DNA of 53,479 nucleotides from contig NZ_JAMQQF010000005.1 in the NCBI RefSeq assembly GCF_023716945.1, positions 1 through 53,479 of the forward strand. The letters are read 5' to 3'. This document shows positions 48,846-53,479 of this stretch, piece after piece. This DNA is from Frankia sp. AiPs1. Lineage in GTDB: Bacteria; Actinomycetota; Actinomycetes; Frankiales; Frankiaceae. How positions within the stretch are numbered: the first letter of the stretch is position 1; every line of letters begins with the position of its first letter. The notes under the pieces were generated by a model. It saw nothing but the letters and a program-made list of their open reading frames with translations, did not search any database and was not told the DNA's origin. The position numbers were made by a program, and so were the translations under genes.

Positions 48846-49015
48846 TGACCAGAGTGTCCTTCGATCGATCTGCCGGCTGTGTCGGTGCGGGGCTCGTGTG
48901 CGCTCACCGGACGGGCGGGTGACTTTATAGGAGCCTGGCCAGAGGCCCCGTCACTGTCTTGTCCGCTGCCCGGCTGGTGCGTGCCGCCCCTGTTGATCGA
49001 GGTGAAGGGACGGCT
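48846..49015 (+). ncRNA. Candidate bridge-RNA region of the IS110 element
   Basis: IS110-group elements encode a structured bridge RNA in the non-coding end upstream of the recombinase. This 170-bp stretch is in that position. The 13-bp CGGTGCGGGGCTC at 48883-48895 can pair with the repeat unit at 48810-48822, and TCGATCGA and GGCCAG/CTGGCC-type short palindromes are present. Element ends and loops were not established, so this is positional inference. Confidence 0.25.
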
Positions 49016-50098
49016 GTGACGACGATGGCACAGCAGCGGCAGGCAGTCGGCGTCGTCGGTGGTGTCGACACCCACCGGGACACCCACACGGCGGCGGTGC
49101 TCGACGCGGCCGGGCGTCAGCTCGGCTCGGCGCAGTTCCCGGCGACCGAGGCGGGCTATGGCCAGCTGCTGGAGTGGATGCGCGGGCTGGGGACGGTGGT
49201 GAAGGTCGGGGTCGAGGGGACCGGTTCCTACGGTGCCAACCTGACCCGGCATCTGAGCGCGGCGGGCGTCACGGTGGTCGAGATCGACCGTCCGGACCGC
49301 AAGACGCGGCGCTGGCAGGGCAAGTCCGACCCGGTCGACGCCGACGCCGCCGCACGCGCGGCGCTGGCCGGCCGGCGCACCGGGACACCGAAGGACCGGG
49401 ACGGGCAGGTCGAGGCGTTACGCGCCCTGCGGGTCGCCCGTCGCGGCGCGGTCAGCCACCGCGCCGACGTGGTCAAGCAGATGAAGGCGCTGATCGTGAC
49501 CGCACCGGAATCGGTCCGCGCCGAGCTGTCCACGTTGACCGCGACCCGGCTGATCGGCGCGTGCGCCGACATCGAGGTCCCGGACGGCCAGGTCGGGGAC
49601 CCGGCGGTCGCGGTCCGCCTGGCCCTGCGCAGCCTCGCGCGCCGCGTCCAGCACCTGTCCGGTGAGATCACTGATCTCGACAAGGTCATCAGCCGTCTCG
49701 TCACCGCGATCGCCCCGAAGCTGCTCGCCGTGAACGGTGTCGGCGCTGACAGCGCCGGCCAACTGCTCGTCACCGCCGGCGACAACCCCGACCGGCTGCG
49801 CTCCGAGGCGGCGTTCGCGATGCTCTGCGGCGTCGCCCCGCTACCCGCCTCCTCCGGGCGCACCCACCGCTACCGGCTCAATCGCGGCGGGGACCGCCAG
49901 GCCAACGCCGCGCTCTACCGCGTCGTGCTCTGCCGCCTGCGCTGGGACCCGACCACCCAGGCCTACGCCCAGCGCCGCACCGCCGAAGGCAAGACCAAGA
50001 AAGAGATCATCCGCTGCCTCAAACGCTACGTCGCCCGGGAGATCTACACGATCCTCACCGCCCCTGCCACACCAGCCGATTTCCCTGCGGCCGCCTGA
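49016..50098 (+). CDS. IS110-family transposase (DEDD recombinase)
   Basis: 360 residues from GTG at 49016 (AAGGGA upstream). The N-terminal DEDD RuvC-like domain has VGGVDTHRDTHTAAVLDAAG near residue 14 (first Asp), VKVGVEGTGSYGANLTRHLS near 62 (Glu), and GKSDPVDADAAARAALAGR near 102 (the last two Asp). The C-terminal Tnp domain has VNGVGADSAGQLLVTAGDNP near 240 and the serine-containing LPASSGRTHRYRLNRGGDRQ near 280, the active Ser being in ASSG. The gene is full length and uninterrupted, so the element may be active. Confidence 0.95.
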   Translation: MTTMAQQRQAVGVVGGVDTHRDTHTAAVLDAAGRQLGSAQFPATEAGYGQLLEWMRGLGTVVKVGVEGTGSYGANLTRHLSAAGVTVVEIDRPDRKTRRWQGKSDPVDADAAARAALAGRRTGTPKDRDGQVEALRALRVARRGAVSHRADVVKQMKALIVTAPESVRAELSTLTATRLIGACADIEVPDGQVGDPAVAVRLALRSLARRVQHLSGEITDLDKVISRLVTAIAPKLLAVNGVGADSAGQLLVTAGDNPDRLRSEAAFAMLCGVAPLPASSGRTHRYRLNRGGDRQANAALYRVVLCRLRWDPTTQAYAQRRTAEGKTKKEIIRCLKRYVAREIYTILTAPATPADFPAAA

Positions 50099-50202
50099 CA
50101 TCGTGTGGGAACCTCCATCGTCGAGGATGAACGCCCCTGCCCCCGCGTCCCGGATCACGGCAGAGCCATGCCCCGTGTCCCGACAGAGGAGCGGCCCGCA
50201 TC

Positions 50203-50511
50203 ATGAAATGGCAGTGGATCGGCCTGGTTCTGTTCTCGCTCACCCTGCTGCCCGCCGGACTGGCGATGGCCGCCGACCGGGTGCCCCGCCGCCTGCGCGC
50301 CAGGCTGGCACCGGTACGCCTGCGCGGCTGGAGCGCGCTCCTGATCTACTCCGTAGCACCCTTGAACACGGTCCCGCGCCTGGCCGACGCCTCTCCGAAC
50401 CTGAACCTTGCCTGCACCGCTGCCGGCGTCATCCTGGCGATCGCCAGCAGCTTGCTGGTGTGCCTTGCGGCAACGGAATCACGCCGTCGACGGCCACGAT
50501 CGACTGGTTGA
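50203..50511 (+). CDS. Small hydrophobic membrane protein, unknown
   Basis: 102 residues from ATG at 50203; GAGGAG lies eleven bases upstream. Three hydrophobic stretches, WIGLVLFSLTLLPAGLAMAA (5-24), GWSALLIYSVAPLNTVPRL (about 42-60) and LACTAAGVILAIASSLLVCL (about 68-88), suggest an inner-membrane protein. The Arg-rich segment between the first two is cytoplasmic. I do not recognise a family. It lies 104 bp downstream of the transposase, so it may be a gene disrupted upstream by the insertion or a host gene next to it. Confidence 0.6.
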   Translation: MKWQWIGLVLFSLTLLPAGLAMAADRVPRRLRARLAPVRLRGWSALLIYSVAPLNTVPRLADASPNLNLACTAAGVILAIASSLLVCLAATESRRRRPRSTG

Positions 50512-50691
50512 GCATCCAGCCCCATCCTTGATCGCTATCCACCTATGGCCTTGACATCCATAGGAGCATCGATCGTCTCCGCCAGGGGCCCGGTCACCGG
50601 CCGGGGCTGGGCCTACGGGTGTCCCCGCCCGGCCGGTCTGGACCGGAGGATCATCGCGGTGAGGACTGCGACGACGACGGGGAGGGGCACC

Positions 50692-51095
50692 GTGGACCAG
50701 GACCAGGCGGCGACGGCGGAGTGCACCCGGTGCGGGGCGCTGCTCGTGCCCGGCACGACCGCCACGGGGACGGCGGAGTGCGCGGCCTGTCTGTACGGGC
50801 CGGATCTGGACTGTCGGGACGAGGACGACGAGATTCCGCCGCAGTGCCGCGGCTGCGGGGACGTGATCGTCGGCGGGGTGACCGCGCTGCCGTGGGGCAC
50901 GCCGCGCCGGCGCGAACTCTGCGAGACGTGCGCGGTCAACCGGGTAGCGGGGATCCGATCATCCCGGGCTACAACCACGTCCCGGGCGAGGCGTACGGCC
51001 GCGAGCTGTGCCAGGACTGCGCCCCCGACCCGGTCCTGGTCGACGCGGCCGGCCCGGGACCGGACGCCTACGACTCACGGGACACGATCCTCTGA
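50692..51095 (+). pseudogene. Zinc-ribbon protein with a -1 frameshift
   Basis: From GTG at 50692 (GGGGAGGGG upstream; GTG at 50659 also possible) the frame encodes three to four CxxC pairs: ECTRCGALLVPG, ECAACLYGPD, QCRGCGDVIVGG, LCETCAVNR. Just after, at the G-run near 50951-50956, the sense passes to the -1 frame: DPIIPGYNHVPGEAYGRELC, then QDCAPDPVLVDAAGPGPDAY, stop at 51095. Re-reading one G in GCGGGG restores one protein of about 134 residues. It could be sequencing error, a natural mutation, or programmed slippage. A zinc-binding small protein of unknown role. Confidence 0.6.
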
Positions 51096-51118
51096 CGATC
51101 GTCACGCGTGACGATCGT
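51095..51118. terminator. 24-bp perfect palindrome directly after the zinc-ribbon gene
   Basis: ACGATCGTCACG is followed immediately by its reverse complement CGTGACGATCGT, beginning at the stop codon. As RNA this is a strong hairpin with a tight loop, so a terminator is likely. A further stem-loop GGTAGCGG/CCGCTACC lies at 51190-51210. Confidence 0.5.
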
Positions 51119-51345
51119 GACGTCCTCTAAAGATCTTGCAAAAGTGGACCCCTAGAAACGATCACGAGGTGGCCGTGCCTACGGTGAGGGGTAGCGGCGG
51201 GTCCGCTACCGGGTAGCGGCCGCGAGACCGTTCGGACAGGCCCTGAGCTGGACGGTAGCGGTAGCGCCGGGCGGGCCGGCGGGGTCCAGGACCCGGATCC
51301 GGCGGTGCGCCGCTCGGGGTGGGCTGCTACCGCGACCGTCGCCGG

Positions 51346-51519
51346 TCAGTCCTCGTCGTCGTCCTGCTCGTTGTCGTTGTGGGCGGCCGAGGACTGCGCC
51401 CGGGAGCCGAACCCGGTCTGGCCGGTGCGGCTGGCGGGGTCGCGGTCGCCGGCGGACTGGATCCGCGAGGCGGCCTCCGACGTCATCGGCGTGCTGCTCG
51501 TGCTGCCTGACTTGGCCAT
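51346..51519 (-). CDS. Very small Ser/Thr-rich protein (seed-maturation-like)
   Basis: 57 residues, ATG at 51519. The sequence MAKSGSTSSTPMTSEAASRI, QSAGDRDPASRTGQTGFGSR, then AQSSAAHNDNEQDDDED has the MTSEAASRIQSA...GFxxRAQSxAxxN pattern of short actinobacterial proteins resembling the seed-maturation (SMP) motif, which are small, disordered and often stationary-phase. Here the tail is acidic. It is the only frame in this stretch with that composition. Function unknown; it may be a protein-protectant of LEA type (inference). Confidence 0.65.
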   Translation of the reverse strand: MAKSGSTSSTPMTSEAASRIQSAGDRDPASRTGQTGFGSRAQSSAAHNDNEQDDDED

Positions 51520-51946
51520 GGGTCCAGCGTCGCGCGGTTCGCCGGCGAGGGCCAGGCGGCCCGCCGCCGGGGCGCATTCGGCGGGTTGCACAGCGTCGTG
51601 CACGACGGTGTGCACATCTACGTGTCGGCGGGAGTGTCGTCCCGCCCTGTTCGCGACCGAGGGCGCCGGTACCGGTTGATGAAGATTTTCCGGGGTTGAT
51701 GCGGGTCGTTGACGTGAGAAGGCCCCCGCGGGCAACGGGGACCCTCTCGTTCCCGGTCGCTCGCCTGGACCAACAGGACGGCTGTTTCGGGAAATGCTGC
51801 AGGAAGCACCCCGGGCGCCGGCCGAGGGGGAGTCATGACGCCCAGGATGTCGACGCAGGGCCCGCGCACCCGCGCGGCCTGCAGAAACGAGTGCAGGGTC
51901 GCGATAACGGACAGGATCGGTCCGCTCGGTGGCGTACAACCCACTC
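51520..51946. other. 427-bp gap upstream of the small protein and pentapeptide genes
   Basis: It should carry divergent promoters. GATAAC at about 51902-51907 could be the -10 of the pentapeptide gene. Other open frames here are Arg/Pro-rich shadows. Nothing else recognised. Confidence 0.5.
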
Positions 51947-53005
51947 ATGGCGGACAGCGGGGGATCAGCACGGCGGGCTGGTCGGCGGTGGTTGTGGGCG
52001 GTGGCTGGGCTCGCCGGTCTTGGTGCGGTGGCCGCGGTGGTGGGGATCTGGCATCTGCCCGCGCGGATGTATCCGGGTACCGGTGACGGCGCGGTCCAGG
52101 CGCGGGCGGCGTTGCAGGGCGGTCTGCTGACCGCGGCCGCCGCTCTGGTTGCCGTCGCCGGCGCGCTGATCGCCCTGGACGAGACCCGGCAGGCCAACAC
52201 CGAAACCCGCCGGGCGAATGAGGCGGCGGACGCCCGGGAGCGGGAGGCGAACAAGAACACCCACGTCCGGGAGCTGTTCACCCGGGCGGTGGACCAGCTC
52301 GGTTCGGACAACGGCACGGTCCGCCTCGGGGGCATCTATGCCCTGGAACGCATCGCCACCGACTCCCCGCCTGACCAGCGCACCGTCGTTGAGGTCCTCT
52401 CTGCCTTCATCCGGACGCGCAGCACCGATCCCGCGCTGCGCCCACCCGCTCCCGCCGACGGCGAGCCTCCGGCGCCGCCGGTGCGTCCCGCGGCGGACAT
52501 CCGCGCCGCCGTCCAGGTCCTCGCCCGCCTCCCTCACCGCGACGGCGTTCCCCGCAGCGACCTCATCGGCGCCGATCTCACCGGCCCCACCAGCCTCGAC
52601 TACCTCGACCTCACCGAGGCCAACCTCACCCGCGCCGGGCTGGCCGGGGCGAACCTCACCGGCGCCCAGCTGGACCGGGCGAACCTCTCCGGCGCCCGGC
52701 TGGGCGGGGCCAACCTCTCCGGCGCCCGGCTGTCCGTGGCGAACCTCTCCGGCGCCCTGCTGGAAGGGGCGAACCTCACCCGCGCCCGGCTGGACCAGGC
52801 GAACCTCACCGACGCCGCGCTGTACGGGGCGAACCTCACCGGCGCAGGGCTGGTCGGGGCGAACCTCACCGGCGCCGAGCTGGGCGGGGCGCACCTCACC
52901 AGGGCCCAGGGGTTGATCCAGGAGCAGGTGGACGCCGCCCGGGGCAACGATCGGACCCGTCTTCCGGCGGGGATCGTCCGGCCGGCGTCGTGGACGCAGC
53001 CGTAA
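51947..53005 (+). CDS. Pentapeptide-repeat membrane protein
   Basis: 352 residues from ATG at 51947; GTG at 51929 would add six. Two membrane segments (WLWAVAGLAGLGAVAAVVGI near 14-33, LTAAAALVAVAGALIALDE near 60-78), a charged coiled coil (TRQANTETRRANEAADARER), and a helical region with RAVDQLGSDNGTVRLGGIYA near 113-132 typical of actinobacterial pentapeptide proteins. About 20 pentapeptides follow (residues about 205-320: ANLTGAQLDRANLSGARLGG style), encoded by near-perfect 30-bp units at 52620-52910. The repeats form a right-handed quadrilateral beta-helix. Likely membrane-anchored scaffold; partner unknown. Confidence 0.92.
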   Translation: MADSGGSARRAGRRWLWAVAGLAGLGAVAAVVGIWHLPARMYPGTGDGAVQARAALQGGLLTAAAALVAVAGALIALDETRQANTETRRANEAADAREREANKNTHVRELFTRAVDQLGSDNGTVRLGGIYALERIATDSPPDQRTVVEVLSAFIRTRSTDPALRPPAPADGEPPAPPVRPAADIRAAVQVLARLPHRDGVPRSDLIGADLTGPTSLDYLDLTEANLTRAGLAGANLTGAQLDRANLSGARLGGANLSGARLSVANLSGALLEGANLTRARLDQANLTDAALYGANLTGAGLVGANLTGAELGGAHLTRAQGLIQEQVDAARGNDRTRLPAGIVRPASWTQP

Positions 53006-53321
53006 GCCGAGGATCGGCGCCGGGTCGGTCGGGTCCGGTCCGTTCTGGGCCGCGATAACAGCTTCAGCGGAGACCGCCGACGGACCTGGTCGCCCGGACC
53101 GAGGTGCCGATCCGCTGGCCGGCGACCGAGGGCGCGTGGTGGCGGCCCCGGGGTGGCGGTCACTGACGGTCAGCGTCGGTCGGCTGCGGTCGGGTGCGGT
53201 CGGGTGTTCGTTGGGGGACCGTTCTACGAACACCGCCGCGCGGCCGATCGTGGATCACGCCACCAGCACGATCGGTGTCTCACAAGACCCGTCCGCAAAC
53301 GGTCGCAAATGTATACGCGTT
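53006..53321. other. 316-bp region after the pentapeptide gene
   Basis: I see no convincing gene. Several GGTCGG-type short repeats are near 53170-53205. Open frames on both strands here have shadow-like composition. Confidence 0.5.
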
Positions 53322-53479
53322 CTAGCTGTCGGTGCAGGTGGGCCAGTGCTCGGCCGCCCACTGCGCCCAGTCCGGCCAGGCGGGCGGTGGGCCGGGGATC
53401 TCGGCCCGCCCGTAGCTTCCAGCGAAAAAACAACGGTAAGGATTGATCCCGGTTCGTCCCGCCCGTAGCCTCGACGTCC
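53322..53479 (-). CDS. C-terminal end of a gene running in from beyond the window
   Basis: On the minus strand an uninterrupted frame enters from the right edge and stops with TAG at 53322-53324. Its last residues are GINPYRCFFAGSYGRAEIPG, then PPPAWPDWAQWAAEHWPTCT, whose Trp-rich balanced composition looks like a real protein end. Family unknown, start outside the window. The competing plus-strand frame (53136-53468) is less convincing. Confidence 0.35.
   Translation of the reverse strand, partial: TSRLRAGRTGINPYRCFFAGSYGRAEIPGPPPAWPDWAQWAAEHWPTCTDS

Noticed and set aside
53136-53468. Plus-strand 110-codon frame at the right edge
   Set aside because: Composition is poor, and the opposite strand offers a more protein-like C-terminus ending at 53322.

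Overview
The window is about 53.5 kb of very GC-rich DNA. Genes are dense, GTG starts are common, and the third codon position is strongly GC-biased. The gene mix is F420/FMN luciferase-like oxidoreductases, an ECF sigma factor with a TPR tail, a DUF574-type methyltransferase, many TetR/ArsR/PadR/XRE regulators beside small redox enzymes, a HoxN/NicT nickel transporter and an IS110 transposase. This points to a filamentous actinomycete; Frankia or a close relative is my best guess, but that is inference. I saw no tRNA, rRNA or CRISPR array.

Layout. 1-3.5 kb: a truncated XRE regulator divergent from an LLM oxidoreductase, then a DGPF/YCII protein overlapping an ECF42-type sigma factor, with a matching candidate promoter. 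3.6-14.4 kb: eight genes on the minus strand that look like one transcription unit: a lipoprotein substrate-binding protein, two permeases and a double ATPase of the oligopeptide/nickel ABC class, then an NtaA/DszA-like monooxygenase, an FAD aromatic hydroxylase, a second luciferase-like enzyme and a DUF1684 protein. This reads as uptake plus oxidative breakdown of a small organic compound. 15-17.9 kb: a CGNR zinc-finger regulator, then a nickel permease divergent from a chimeric gene (PrpD head, coiled-coil tail), with a textbook Nur box between them. 17.96-20.32 kb: a decayed Tn3-like element with inverted ends carrying a TetR-SDR pair. 20.5-30.7 kb: amidase, DsbA-like protein, two further TetR regulators with palindromic operators, an NTF2/NmrA operon, a reductase, an SNase-like protein, a MOSC protein, a PNPOx-like protein and a HAF-repeat protein. 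30.9-38.8 kb: two methyltransferases, an epoxide hydrolase, an MTHFR-like protein, a PadR/membrane-protein pair, an unknown protein and a stand-alone ketoacyl synthase. 39-46.5 kb: DinB/DUF664, quinone-oxidoreductase-like enzyme, methyltransferase, XRE regulator divergent from an SDR, an ArsR-CDF metal efflux operon and a uridine-kinase-like enzyme. 46.5-53.5 kb: a second copy of the Tn3-like end next to an IS3 remnant, an NTF2/LysR pair, an IS110 transposase preceded by a 51-bp repeat and a possible bridge RNA region, a frameshifted zinc-ribbon gene, a very small protein and a pentapeptide-repeat membrane protein.

How the parts work together. The recurring unit is a regulator transcribed away from a redox or ligand-binding enzyme (starts at 369/418, 19107/19206, 22835/22935, 24300/24386, 42726/42833 and 47636/47751), usually with an inverted repeat between the two starts. 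With the large monooxygenase/transporter operon and the ECF42 module, this reads as an accessory region for sensing and chemically modifying small molecules. It also holds two metal-homeostasis loci (nickel in, divalent cation out). Mobile-element traces (Tn3-like, IS3, IS110) and gene remnants sit at the boundaries.
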